Shown: positions 26,686 through 35,918, counted from the stretch's first letter. The stretch: 64,000 nucleotides of DNA from Natronincola ferrireducens (GCF_900100845.1 NZ_FNFP01000001.1:124001-188000); one strand, 5' to 3'. Numbers and translations are program-made. The notes: generated by a model from the sequence alone, not told the origin.

Positions 26686-29028
26686 ATGAAATCCTTTTCA
26701 TCAAGAATAGTATTTATATTTGTTATACTAGTAATCTTTATCGTGTTTATATTTAGCATGTTTAATATTCTAGATGAACAAAAAATTGCTACAAAAATAA
26801 TGGAGGAAAACCTTAAAAATTTAGTCTATGAAAAAAAATCTATTTTAGATTTACGGATGCGACAAGTGGAATTAGAAGTAGAAGAACTGGCCTATTGGTT
26901 GGAAAGCTATGAACAGATGCTGCCTATGGGAGATATTATCTATGATATACATAAAGATGGTACATATCTAGAGTATGGTGAAGAAGGAAACATAAGCCTT
27001 TTTGTAAATAGCAAAACAAAATTAACAGAAGAGATAGAAAAGCAAATATTTTATACAAAAAAATTGGAGGATAACTTTAAAAGAACGATAAATAAAAATC
27101 AAGACATTGTTTGCGTATATACAATATCTAACGATGGGTTGCTAAGGGTGTATCCTAATATGTATGAAACCCAGCTTAATTCTGAATACGACTTTAGAAA
27201 GGATTATTATTTTAGATATGCAATAGAAGAAACGAAGGGGGAAGGCAGGGCTGTATGGACCAAGCCTTATTATGATGTGGCAGATAGAGGATTGGTTGTA
27301 ACCTGTGCTTATCCAATATATTCAAAAGACAAATTACAATACGTTATTTTTGCAGATGTAACATTGGAACTTTTGCAAAAAGAAATTGCTGATTTTAATA
27401 TAGCTAGGTTCGGATATGGTTTTCTTATAGATGATCATGGAGAAATTATATATCATCCTGATTACCTAGAGAAGCCTTCTAAAAAAGGAGAAGAACTTAA
27501 AAATAATATTTTATCCCTATCAAATAATGAAGAATTTAAATTTATAATAGAAGATATGATAGGGGGTCAAACAGGACAAGCATATTATTTTGATGAAATG
27601 ACGGATTCTGAAAAATTTGTTACCTATGCACCAATAGAGGGAACAAAATGGAGCGTTGCTTTGGTTGTTAATTCAAATGATTACTCAATAGATATAAGAA
27701 AATATCTGGGAAGGTACTTTATAGGACCATTAGTTATTATCATTATTTTTTCTATGTTTGTATATATGGCATTAAAGAAGGTTTCCAATTATTTAGTTGA
27801 GTTATCCTATAGGGCTGAAAGAGTAGCGTGTGGAGAATTGATGGCAGTGGAAAATGTGGGGGGAGGAGATGAAATAGTAACTATAGCTAATTCTCTAAAC
27901 ACCATGAGTTCCAATCTAAAAAATCATATGGAAAGCCTGATTAAAACTAATACAAAACTGGAAGCGGTTTTCAATAGTATAAAAGGTGTTTTATTCGTAA
28001 TTGATAAAAATTATAAACTAGTAAATGTAAATAAATTAGGTAGAGATATTATTAAAAAAGACTATCCTTCATTTCCTGGAATCCATTGTTTTGAATTCTT
28101 TAAAGGATGTTTAAGGATTTGTGAAAAATGTCCAGTAACTAAAACAATGGAAACCGGTAAAGAAAGTTTTAAGGAAATGATTTGGGATAATGAAATTTAT
28201 CACGTGAGGACCTATCCTATATTGGATGAGGAAGGAAATATAGATGAAATTGTAGTCTATAGCACGAAAGAAACTGAAAGGGCCATTATTGAGAGGGAAT
28301 TTCATCAAAGGGAAAAGTTGGCCAGTATAGGACAAGTATCTGCTGCCATAACCCATGAGCTAAGAAATCCTATTGCTATAATAAATGGAAGTAGTTACTT
28401 GCTAAAGGATATGGTGGATAGTATAGATATAAAAACCCATGAAAAAGAAGAATTCCATGAAATTCTTAAGGAAATCGATAATAGCATTAAAAACTCCCTG
28501 ACAATCATAAATGAATTGTTGGATTTTTCCAGAAAATCCACAACTATGGAAGAAAAGGTAGATATAATACCTTTGATCAGGCAAATATTAATGATCCATA
28601 AAAAAAATATAGTTGAAAATAATATAGTTATTTTAGAAAAGTTTAATAAAGAAGAAATATGGGTTTTTGGAAATTTAGATTCTTTAAGGCTAATATTTAT
28701 AAATTTAATAGACAATGCTTTATATGAAATGAAAAATGGAGGTACGTTGATCATCAAAATAGATCCATTGTATGATGAGGGTAAGGTAAAACTTATTTTA
28801 AAGGATACAGGTAAGGGGATGGAGGAGGAAGTATTATCTAATATATTTAAACCTTTTTATACAACAAAACCAAGGGGAATAGGGAATGGTATAGGTATGT
28901 GGCTTGTCTATAGAGAGATTAAGAACAATAAGGGGACGATTAATATCCAAAGCCAATTGGGTAAGGGAACAAAAGTAGAAATAAATTTTAATTTATATGA
29001 GGAAGATGAGGGGGGAAAAGATGTTTAA
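26686..29028 (+). CDS. Membrane sensor histidine kinase with Cache and PAS domains
   Basis: 780 residues. A membrane helix at about 7-27 and another near 344-364 enclose an outside dCache domain (about 35-335; VWTKPYYDVADRGLVVTCAYPI is its ligand-pocket region). Then HAMP (about 365-415), a PAS domain (about 425-545) with a CLRICEKCPVTKTME cysteine cluster, the H box HELRNP with H557, and an ATPase domain (LIDNALYEM, DTGKGM, GIGNGIGMWLVY). dCache domains bind amino acids and other small nutrients; the ligand here is unknown. The cysteine-bearing PAS could sense a metal or redox state. GGAGG precedes the ATG; the end overlaps the activator gene by 8 bases. Confidence 0.88.
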   Translation: MKSFSSRIVFIFVILVIFIVFIFSMFNILDEQKIATKIMEENLKNLVYEKKSILDLRMRQVELEVEELAYWLESYEQMLPMGDIIYDIHKDGTYLEYGEEGNISLFVNSKTKLTEEIEKQIFYTKKLEDNFKRTINKNQDIVCVYTISNDGLLRVYPNMYETQLNSEYDFRKDYYFRYAIEETKGEGRAVWTKPYYDVADRGLVVTCAYPIYSKDKLQYVIFADVTLELLQKEIADFNIARFGYGFLIDDHGEIIYHPDYLEKPSKKGEELKNNILSLSNNEEFKFIIEDMIGGQTGQAYYFDEMTDSEKFVTYAPIEGTKWSVALVVNSNDYSIDIRKYLGRYFIGPLVIIIIFSMFVYMALKKVSNYLVELSYRAERVACGELMAVENVGGGDEIVTIANSLNTMSSNLKNHMESLIKTNTKLEAVFNSIKGVLFVIDKNYKLVNVNKLGRDIIKKDYPSFPGIHCFEFFKGCLRICEKCPVTKTMETGKESFKEMIWDNEIYHVRTYPILDEEGNIDEIVVYSTKETERAIIEREFHQREKLASIGQVSAAITHELRNPIAIINGSSYLLKDMVDSIDIKTHEKEEFHEILKEIDNSIKNSLTIINELLDFSRKSTTMEEKVDIIPLIRQILMIHKKNIVENNIVILEKFNKEEIWVFGNLDSLRLIFINLIDNALYEMKNGGTLIIKIDPLYDEGKVKLILKDTGKGMEEEVLSNIFKPFYTTKPRGIGNGIGMWLVYREIKNNKGTINIQSQLGKGTKVEINFNLYEEDEGGKDV

Positions 29029-30364
29029 TATACTGTTGGTAGACGATGATTTAGGCTTTATTCATATACACAAAAAGATACTTGAGAGAAAAAACTATAG
29101 AGTTATTACTGCAAATAGTGGAGTAGAAGCTATAGAAATACTTAAAAGGGAAAATATCTCTCTAGTTATAACAGATATAGTAATGCCCCAAATGGGGGGA
29201 TTAGAGTTATTGAGAAATATTAAAAAGTATTGGAGTGACTTGCCTGTAATCGTGTTAACGGGTAAAAGCAGTATAGAATCTGCGGTACAATCCATGAGGG
29301 AAGGAGCCTATACATATTTAACTAAGCCAGTAAATGTTGATGAATTTTTAATAGAGATAAATAAATGTAGAACATACCAGGAATTAAAGGCTGAAAATAT
29401 ATATTTAAAAGAGAGACTAATTCAGGAGAAGGGGGAATTTCTAGGGAAGAGTAGTGTAGTCAATGGAATTAGAGATAAAGTTATGATAGCTGCTCCTACA
29501 AATTCAACGATACTCATTACGGGAGAAAGTGGGACAGGAAAAGAATTAATAGCAGAACTATTTCATAGAAAAAGTTTGAGAAAAAACAAACCCTTAATTA
29601 AAGTTAATTGTGCAGCACTTTCAGAAACCATCCTAGAAAGTGAACTCTTCGGCCATGAAAAGGGAGCTTTCACCGGGGCATCTGAAAGAAGAATAGGTAG
29701 ATTTGAAATAGCCCATGAAGGAACCCTTTTTTTAGATGAAATAGGAGATATGTCTTTAAACATGCAAACAAAACTCCTAAGGGTCCTTCAAGAAAAAGAA
29801 TTTCAAAGGGTAGGATCTAGTAAAACAATATATTCTGATTTTAGGCTAATAGCAGCCACAAATAAGGATTTAATAAAGGAAGTTAAGGAAGGAAACTTTA
29901 GGGAGGATTTATATTATAGAATAAATGTAATACCCGTTCATATTACACCCTTAAGAGAGCGAAAGGAAGATATAGGGGTTTTATTTAACCACTTTATTGA
30001 AAAAATCTCCATAGAAATGAATAGAAATATTAAACCAATAGATCATGAATTGGAAAGAATATTAAAAACCTATAATTGGCCAGGAAACGTAAGGGAATTA
30101 AAAAACATTGCAGAAAGAGGAGTGGTTTTTGCAAGGGAAGATAAAATAGATGCTAACTTTATAAAAAATCAGTTGATATTCAATAATGACAGTAGCTTCG
30201 ATGAAAAATCTTTAAAAGAAGCAAGGGAAAACTTTGAAAAAAACTTTATTATAGAGGCATTAATAGAAAATCAATGGAATATTTCTAAAACAGCAGAGGA
30301 AATAGGGATTGCAAGGAAAAATTTATATGAAAAGATTAAGAAATATGATCTACAGGAGAATTAG
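29021..30364 (+). CDS. NtrC-family sigma-54-dependent response regulator
   Basis: 447 residues from the ATG at 29021, which has GAGGGGGG just upstream; an in-frame start 24 bases earlier has no such site. Receiver domain 1-120 with phospho-acceptor D52 (ITDIVMP); AAA+ domain about 140-380 with Walker A GESGTGKE and the GAFTGA loop that contacts sigma-54; Fis-type DNA-binding helix-turn-helix at the end (NQWNISKTAEEIGIARKNL). It is coupled to the kinase gene by overlap and is therefore its likely partner. GAFTGA shows it acts with RNA polymerase-sigma-54, and the flanking genes have matching promoters. Confidence 0.93.
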   Translation: MFNILLVDDDLGFIHIHKKILERKNYRVITANSGVEAIEILKRENISLVITDIVMPQMGGLELLRNIKKYWSDLPVIVLTGKSSIESAVQSMREGAYTYLTKPVNVDEFLIEINKCRTYQELKAENIYLKERLIQEKGEFLGKSSVVNGIRDKVMIAAPTNSTILITGESGTGKELIAELFHRKSLRKNKPLIKVNCAALSETILESELFGHEKGAFTGASERRIGRFEIAHEGTLFLDEIGDMSLNMQTKLLRVLQEKEFQRVGSSKTIYSDFRLIAATNKDLIKEVKEGNFREDLYYRINVIPVHITPLRERKEDIGVLFNHFIEKISIEMNRNIKPIDHELERILKTYNWPGNVRELKNIAERGVVFAREDKIDANFIKNQLIFNNDSSFDEKSLKEARENFEKNFIIEALIENQWNISKTAEEIGIARKNLYEKIKKYDLQEN

Positions 30365-30384
30365 TGGTGTAAAAGTATCATAAA

Positions 30385-30404
30385 GTGTTACAAGAAAGTT
30401 ACAT
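30385..30404. promoter_or_regulatory. Candidate enhancer site for the NtrC-type activator (copy 2)
   Basis: GTGTTACAAGAAAGTTACAT. It matches the dyad before the permease gene in 17 of 20 positions and lies about 97-116 bases upstream of the predicted peptidase transcription start, a normal place for a sigma-54 enhancer. Confidence 0.65.
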
Positions 30405-30425
30405 ATTTATATGTTTAAATTTTAG

Positions 30426-30470
30426 ATCAGTGGAGATGTAGGATGAAACCTTACATCCCCACTGATTTAT
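30426..30470 (+). terminator. Terminator of the kinase-activator operon
   Basis: ATCAGTGGAGATGTA and TACATCCCCACTGAT form a 15-base stem with few mismatches, then TTATTTATT. It lies between the two parts of the control region: the enhancer dyad is before it, the -24/-12 promoter right after it. Confidence 0.8.
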
Positions 30471-30473
30471 TTA

Positions 30474-30490
30474 TTGGCATAAACTTTGCT
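30474..30490 (+). promoter_or_regulatory. Sigma-54 promoter of the M28 peptidase gene
   Basis: TTGGCATAAACTTTGCT: GG and GC are exactly 12 bases apart and TTGGCA and TTGC match the consensus. Expected start of transcription near 30501, 28 bases before the ATG. Confidence 0.8.
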
Positions 30491-30528
30491 TGTATATTAA
30501 AGTAGCAAAATGAAAGGAAGGGATAATA

Positions 30529-31782
30529 ATGATATTAGTTCAAAAAGGTAATGCTACAAGAATGCTTGAGGATATAAAAACTCTTTCAAGCTTTGGTAAC
30601 CGTTTTGCGGGATCTGAAGCTGAAGATAAAGCTGCAGATTTTGTTAAAAAAGCCTTTCAACAATCGGGATTAGAAGTGATAGAAGAAGGGTTTGTGACAG
30701 ATGCTTTTGAAGAAATAGAATCCTATGTTAAATTAAATGGCAAAACATATGATACGAGAGCCATGTACTATTCTCCAGCCACAGGAGATGAAGGGGTAGA
30801 AGGAGAACTTGTATTTGCAGGAGTAGGGAAGGAAGAAGACTTTGAAGATTTATGCGTAAAGGATAAAATAGTAATATTCCATAGGGATAAAGAAACAGAA
30901 AAAGATCAGTTTTGGCCAGAAGTAAGGGTAGCTGCAAAAAAGGGAGCAAAGGGCGTCATACTCATCAACTTTGATCCTTGGATATTTATTACTACTTTAG
31001 AAACTGGGTTATTTGATCCAGAAAAAAGATTTCTTCCAGTAGAACCAAATCCAATACCTGCGGTAGTAGTAGGTAGGGATAGTGGAAAAGAAATATTAAA
31101 TGAAATGGAAAAAGGCAATAAAAATATAAAAATATTTACCAACACCTTTAATGGAAAAAGGGAATCTAAAAATGTAAGGGGGATAAAATTAGGTACAGAG
31201 CTTCCAGATGAAAAAATTATTATCTATGGTCATAGAGATGCAGCAGGAACACCTGGAGCCAACGATAATGGTTCTGGTACAGTTATCATGATGGAGATAG
31301 CAAGGCTTTTAAAAGATATGACAACAAAAAGAACGGTAGAAATAGTTTCATTAGGAGCAGAGGAACAATTAGGCTCTGTTGGTTCCATAGAATATATTAA
31401 AAAACATGAAAATGAACTACATAAAATAAAAGCTTCTATAGAATTGGATATGGTAGGGGCAGGAAGTCCCCTTTGGGTAATGGAAGGTGGAAACTGGCCA
31501 GATACAAAGATAGAGCTTTCAAAGGATTTATGCAACCATGTAAAATCTGCAGCAGATGAATTAGGATATCATATAGATTTAGGATTTTGTGTTTTAGGAA
31601 CACCAGACTCTGGAAGGTTTGCTAAAGCAGGAGTACCTACTACTTGGATATGGGGACCAGGAGATGTTCACTATCATAGCCCAGAAGATACTTGGGAAAA
31701 AGTAGACCCAAATAAAGTAAAGGCAGTTTGTGATATAGTCCTTACTAGTATATATGATTTAGCAAATCAAGATGAAATATAG
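30529..31782 (+). CDS. M28-family zinc metallopeptidase (aminopeptidase-like)
   Basis: 417 residues. An N-terminal part with a PA-type insert (about 85-190; KGVILINFDPW) precedes the M28 zinc domain. Metal-binding residues are visible in YGHRDAAGTPGANDNGSG (His and bridging Asp), GAEEQLGSVGS (paired Glu), ELDMVG (Asp) and VHYHSPEDTW (His). No signal peptide is seen, so it is probably cytosolic and would trim imported peptides or acylated amino acids. GAAAGGAAGGG precedes the ATG. The sigma-54 promoter and enhancer dyad link it to the kinase-activator pair. Carboxypeptidase-like specificity cannot be excluded. Confidence 0.85.
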   Translation: MILVQKGNATRMLEDIKTLSSFGNRFAGSEAEDKAADFVKKAFQQSGLEVIEEGFVTDAFEEIESYVKLNGKTYDTRAMYYSPATGDEGVEGELVFAGVGKEEDFEDLCVKDKIVIFHRDKETEKDQFWPEVRVAAKKGAKGVILINFDPWIFITTLETGLFDPEKRFLPVEPNPIPAVVVGRDSGKEILNEMEKGNKNIKIFTNTFNGKRESKNVRGIKLGTELPDEKIIIYGHRDAAGTPGANDNGSGTVIMMEIARLLKDMTTKRTVEIVSLGAEEQLGSVGSIEYIKKHENELHKIKASIELDMVGAGSPLWVMEGGNWPDTKIELSKDLCNHVKSAADELGYHIDLGFCVLGTPDSGRFAKAGVPTTWIWGPGDVHYHSPEDTWEKVDPNKVKAVCDIVLTSIYDLANQDEI

Positions 31783-31844
31783 AAAAATAAAGGGAACTAT
31801 CCCCCTTGGATAGAGTGTTTGGTTGTGGGTAGAGTGAAGAAAAG

Positions 31845-31890
31845 GATCATAGTTAGCAGATAGGAAGCTGCTAATTATGGTCTTTTGCTT
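31845..31890 (+). terminator. Terminator after the peptidase gene
   Basis: GATCATAGTTAGCAG pairs with CTGCTAATTATGGTC (two G-U pairs), loop ATAGGAAG, then TTTTGCTTT. Confidence 0.8.
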
Positions 31891-32023
31891 TATGTTTTGA
31901 AATAAGAAGGTTAGCATGTCGAAATTTGCAAATAAAATCTAGTAGGTATTAATCTTTTTTTATCGAAGTAGTTGTTAATCAGAAAAGTATTTAAAAATCT
32001 TAACCTAGGTAAGGGTGAATGCT

Positions 32024-35000
32024 ATGGATGACTATTTATTGAGTCAGAAAAAAGGGTTTTATCAAAAGCTCCTTCGAACCTTTGATTATGAGAATAAGTA
32101 TCAAGCTTGTGAAGGAGCAGACTATGATAGCCTTAAATTTATTGATAAATATAGAATAATTGATTTTTTCACAAGTTTATTGGATTCCTTTAGTGTAGAA
32201 AATGACTTATCTAATTCTATCAATCTCCTTGATATGAAACTTAAGGAATGGAATGAAAAAAATCCTACAAGACAGATTGATAAAACGCATTTATTAAAGA
32301 AATATTATGTATTGATAGAAGATAGGTGGGCCATTGTAAATCCTGAAGTAACAGGAAGAGGTACTTCGCAATATACAATAGACAGAGATTATGTTGATTT
32401 TGTAATATTATTCTCAAAAACTACATTTTTTTATCCTTTATTTGAAGAATACAGGTGGAAAGCAATATTAGAAGACCACAATAAAAAATATTCCCTAGAA
32501 TTTACAAAAGATATACTGTTAGATGGTAAAAAAAATATACACAGTATGATCTTCCATAACCACAAAGGGTTTAGAGATGCTTTTTTAGAAGCACTAAAAA
32601 GGAAAATTAATCATGAAAGTTACAGTGCTTGGAGTCAAAACATTGAATATTATTTTAGTTTATTGATGGAAATTGCTCACTCTGAGGTATCTATCCACAA
32701 CATAATACAATCCATGGACAAAAATAAACAGAAAATATTAGCAACATTAGCATTTAATAAATTAAAGGAACAGAGTAAACAGCATAGGATTGGTGATTTG
32801 AATTTTTTAAGTAGATTAAAATATGTGCCTTATGAGCTGGAAGGGGAAAATATCACCAGTCCTGTAAAGAATTCTAGGCTGGTGGCCTATAAATCTAACT
32901 ACTACGATAATCTTAATATCTTTGATAGATTAGATAAAGTCAATAGATGTTTTGGTAACTTTGAATTTAATCACTATTATAGTAAATTAATCAAAGAAAT
33001 TTCATTCATATTTAGATACCTTAGAAATCTATTTACTGTAGAACAATGGGAAGAGATAATGGAAACAAATTCTAATATTTATCTTTACTATTTTTCAACT
33101 TATGTTTTGGATAGAAAGGATAAACTCCTTCAGTTTAAATCAATACACATTGCTCCATTGATAATTGACCAAATGCTTATTATTGAGGAACCTCACTATG
33201 AAAGAAATAAAAACCATCTATTTACAGAGGATTTTAAAGTAGAGCTAATACAGTTTTATCTTGAATATATACGGGGAAATAACTCGGCTCATTTTAGTTT
33301 CCTGATGGATTTTTATTTTGATTTATCCCGCCAACAAGGTATGAATAATAAAGACACAACGCTAGTAAAAAAGATTAAAGATAAAGTAGTAACTGAGTTA
33401 GGTAAATACGTTGACCAGGATAATTATAGAAATATATTACTTGAAGCATTAAACACATTTCCTGTAAAGGATAATTTCTATTTATTTGATATACTTTCCT
33501 ACTGTAATGGGAGTAACAATGAATTAAGAGATAGAATGGTGGATTTAATAATACAGAGATATCTGGAAATCTTAAGTACAGATGATTTTTATAGTAACTA
33601 CTATGATTTTAAAGGGATTAATAATTTGTTGGCAGCTATAGATACTATAAGGGCAAATGAAGACAACAGTAAAGGAATTTTTATTGATTGGGCTAAGCGT
33701 TTAAGAGCAGTAGGTGAGGAAGATAAGATTGATTGGCACCAATACTTTTTAGTAGCCAAGAAGTTAAGATTTCATCTTGGCGTGCTTTGTAAATTTATAG
33801 TAATCTGTGGATGGCATGATAACATAGGCAACTATATTTTAGATACCTTTAAACAGTTAAAGAAGATCAAGATTCAAGAAGCCAGCCCTTTATCCTGGGA
33901 AGAAATACTATACGATACAATTAGAATACCTGCTAATGATATTTTAAGGAACGAGGAAATTCTTACATTTCATATAGTAAAGCTACTTGAAGCCAAAGAT
34001 AGTTTATATGTAAAAAATTATGTAGAAGAGATAGTAAACTATTTAAACTATTTTGAGGCTATATTATTTAAAGATCTTATTTACATAAAAAAAGACCCAG
34101 ATAAAAATCTAGAAGCCATAAGTTTGGGAATGGCTATAAAAAGTGCATATTTCCTCTTAAACAATGAAAATCCCATAGAAGCCCTTCACTATGTCAATTT
34201 TATTGAAGATAATTTGAGTGGCAAAATAACATATTTTCATGAACATGATTATTTAAACTTACTAAAGTATTACTGTTTTATCAACATTAAAGATTATGAT
34301 AAAGCAATGGAGGCTGCAAACAAGATACAGGATAAGAGCAAAAGTATTCCTAAGATAGCTACAGTTCAATATTTTAAGAAAAATTATAGCCTAGCCAAGC
34401 AATTGTTTGAAAAACACCTTGAGGATTATAAGCCAGAAATTGAGACTATCGTTAATTATTCAGCTGTTTTAATTTCTATGGATATGAACAAAGAAGCCAT
34501 TGAGTGGTGTGAACAATATATTAATGAGTACAAAGAAGATTATTTGCTAAATGCTAACTTGGCATGTGCTTATGGAAACATTGACAATGTAAAATCCTTA
34601 TATTATTTCAATGAAGCCAAAAATAAGAACCCAGAATATAAACCTGCAATATATGGAACTGTAGATAACATTAACAGAATTGTAGGTGAACTCCCTGAAG
34701 TTATAGATTCCCTTGATGAATTTGATAAAAAAGGTAATTTAGCTAAAACATTTACTGAGAATTCTCAAAAAACAATAAGACTGTTAAATAAAGTTGCTAT
34801 TTCTGATGATGAAGTGAGGATATTAAAACATATTAATAAAGCTATACAACTTATTTCAGAGAGGCCTATTAATATTGAAAAACTTAGTGAAAATGAATTA
34901 AGTGATATGATTAGGGATTGTCTTAAAATGGCATTGGATTGCTATGGGTATGAAGTAGTAAGGGAAGCTCCCCAAGGTTATGCTGCAAGTAAGCCAGGAG

Positions 35001-35425
35001 AATTAGATTTTTTTATATATAAATCTGGAGAAAATTATAGAAATATTGCTACTGGTGAAAACAAACTATGGAGTCAAGATAAGTTTAAAAGGCAGATGGG
35101 TCAATTATTTGGATATTTAAGGGAATATGGGGGCTTTGGATTTACTATAATATTCAATAAAGAAACACAATTAGAAAAGGTTTTAAGGGAAAGGGAGATT
35201 ATACTAAATAATTACTATTTTGAAAATGATAAAGGGGAAAAAATATTTGATAAAATAGGCGCTATAGTAGATATGGGTTGCTACTCAAAAGAAATCAGTG
35301 GTGTTCTATTAACCCTTCATAAGAATCCAGAAGTAGAAGACTCTTATGTTAGAATATATCATTATATTGTTAACACCTCTAGACAAGATCGAAAACATCT
35401 TGCTAAACAAGTGAGGAAGAAGTAG
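32024..35425 (+). CDS. Large uncharacterised protein: TPR-like repeats with C-terminal PD-(D/E)XK-like domain
   Basis: 1133 residues, not recognised as a named family. The ATG at 32024 is preferred (AAGGGTG about 6 bases upstream) over a GTG at 32015. Residues 1-~700 are helical with no clear motif; about 700-900 look like TPR/SEL-type repeats (NPIEALHYVNFIED, YDKAMEAANKIQD, MNKEAIEWCEQYI). The C-terminus (~960-1085) has a restriction-endonuclease-like pattern: GYEVVREAPQGYAASKPGEL, then DFFIY, then TGENK, giving candidate catalytic D995, E1012 and K1014. There is no signal peptide or membrane helix. The gene stands alone between terminators, with an IS remnant behind it. A nucleic-acid-cleaving defence or signalling role is plausible but unproven. 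Confidence 0.7.
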   Translation: MDDYLLSQKKGFYQKLLRTFDYENKYQACEGADYDSLKFIDKYRIIDFFTSLLDSFSVENDLSNSINLLDMKLKEWNEKNPTRQIDKTHLLKKYYVLIEDRWAIVNPEVTGRGTSQYTIDRDYVDFVILFSKTTFFYPLFEEYRWKAILEDHNKKYSLEFTKDILLDGKKNIHSMIFHNHKGFRDAFLEALKRKINHESYSAWSQNIEYYFSLLMEIAHSEVSIHNIIQSMDKNKQKILATLAFNKLKEQSKQHRIGDLNFLSRLKYVPYELEGENITSPVKNSRLVAYKSNYYDNLNIFDRLDKVNRCFGNFEFNHYYSKLIKEISFIFRYLRNLFTVEQWEEIMETNSNIYLYYFSTYVLDRKDKLLQFKSIHIAPLIIDQMLIIEEPHYERNKNHLFTEDFKVELIQFYLEYIRGNNSAHFSFLMDFYFDLSRQQGMNNKDTTLVKKIKDKVVTELGKYVDQDNYRNILLEALNTFPVKDNFYLFDILSYCNGSNNELRDRMVDLIIQRYLEILSTDDFYSNYYDFKGINNLLAAIDTIRANEDNSKGIFIDWAKRLRAVGEEDKIDWHQYFLVAKKLRFHLGVLCKFIVICGWHDNIGNYILDTFKQLKKIKIQEASPLSWEEILYDTIRIPANDILRNEEILTFHIVKLLEAKDSLYVKNYVEEIVNYLNYFEAILFKDLIYIKKDPDKNLEAISLGMAIKSAYFLLNNENPIEALHYVNFIEDNLSGKITYFHEHDYLNLLKYYCFINIKDYDKAMEAANKIQDKSKSIPKIATVQYFKKNYSLAKQLFEKHLEDYKPEIETIVNYSAVLISMDMNKEAIEWCEQYINEYKEDYLLNANLACAYGNIDNVKSLYYFNEAKNKNPEYKPAIYGTVDNINRIVGELPEVIDSLDEFDKKGNLAKTFTENSQKTIRLLNKVAISDDEVRILKHINKAIQLISERPINIEKLSENELSDMIRDCLKMALDCYGYEVVREAPQGYAASKPGELDFFIYKSGENYRNIATGENKLWSQDKFKRQMGQLFGYLREYGGFGFTIIFNKETQLEKVLREREIILNNYYFENDKGEKIFDKIGAIVDMGCYSKEISGVLLTLHKNPEVEDSYVRIYHYIVNTSRQDRKHLAKQVRKK

Positions 35426-35494
35426 AAAAACTGAGGCTGTAGAAAATTTTGTATAAACAGATTAAATATACTCTTTCTAGACAATAATTGAGGT

Positions 35495-35626
35495 AATGAT
35501 AAAATACCAAAATTTTCTAGGAAGAGTATTTTTATATCGAATATACCAAAGGAAGTATTGAGAAACTGCATTAGGGAACAAAACTTTAGTAGTCCAAATG
35601 AAGTGTTAGCGTATAAGAAAATATAG
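35495..35626 (+). pseudogene. N-terminal fragment of an IS256-type (Mutator-like) transposase
   Basis: The frame ending at the TAG of 35624-35626 contains KEVLRNCIREQNFSSPNEVL followed by AYKKI. This resembles the conserved N-terminus of IS256-family transposases (I.E.NF.S..EVLAYLKDMF...). The rest of the transposase is absent, so it is non-functional. Confidence 0.5.
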
Positions 35627-35639
35627 GTTGTAAAACTAA

Positions 35640-35676
35640 GGGGCTGTAACAAAGCCTAAAGCTTTGTTACAGCCCC
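35640..35676 (+). terminator. Perfect hairpin, possible terminator or IS end
   Basis: GGGGCTGTAACAAAGC and GCTTTGTTACAGCCCC form a perfect 16-base stem with loop CTAAA. The U-run behind it is weak (ATTTGCTTTT). It overlaps the right end of the IS remnant. The sequence from 35677 to 35900 shows nothing recognisable. Confidence 0.6.
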
Positions 35677-35918
35677 ATTTGCTTTTAGGGAAAAAGAAAC
35701 TTTATAGGATAGAGGGATTCCAGAGAAAAGTAATAGGACTTAATCTTTATAAATACACACAAATCATTAAACTTAGAAGGGTTCTATATAACCTCTATTG
35801 AGAATACATATTAGAACAAATTAAATAACAAACTGTTAAGCTATAGTGGGGGAGATGGTTTTCCTTACTAAGATTGTTATGTGTGTAAATTTATAGACGG
35901 TTGAATGGAGTGATATTA

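Larger units (their letters stand above)
35435..35676. mobile_element. Small IS remnant bounded by GGCTGTA...TACAGCC ends
   Basis: The left end GGCTGTAGAAAATTTTG (35435-35451) and the right end, read in inverse, GGCTGTAACAAAGCTT (35661-35674) share a terminal heptamer. Between them lies a broken transposase start. About 240 bases remain, so it is either an internally deleted IS or a MITE-like derivative. It begins 8 bases after the stop of the 1133-residue gene. Target-site duplications could not be recognised with confidence. Confidence 0.45.

Noticed and set aside
32024-35425. STAND/NACHT-type ATPase defence protein
   Set aside because: No Walker A loop is visible in any part of the protein, so an ATPase switch was not claimed.
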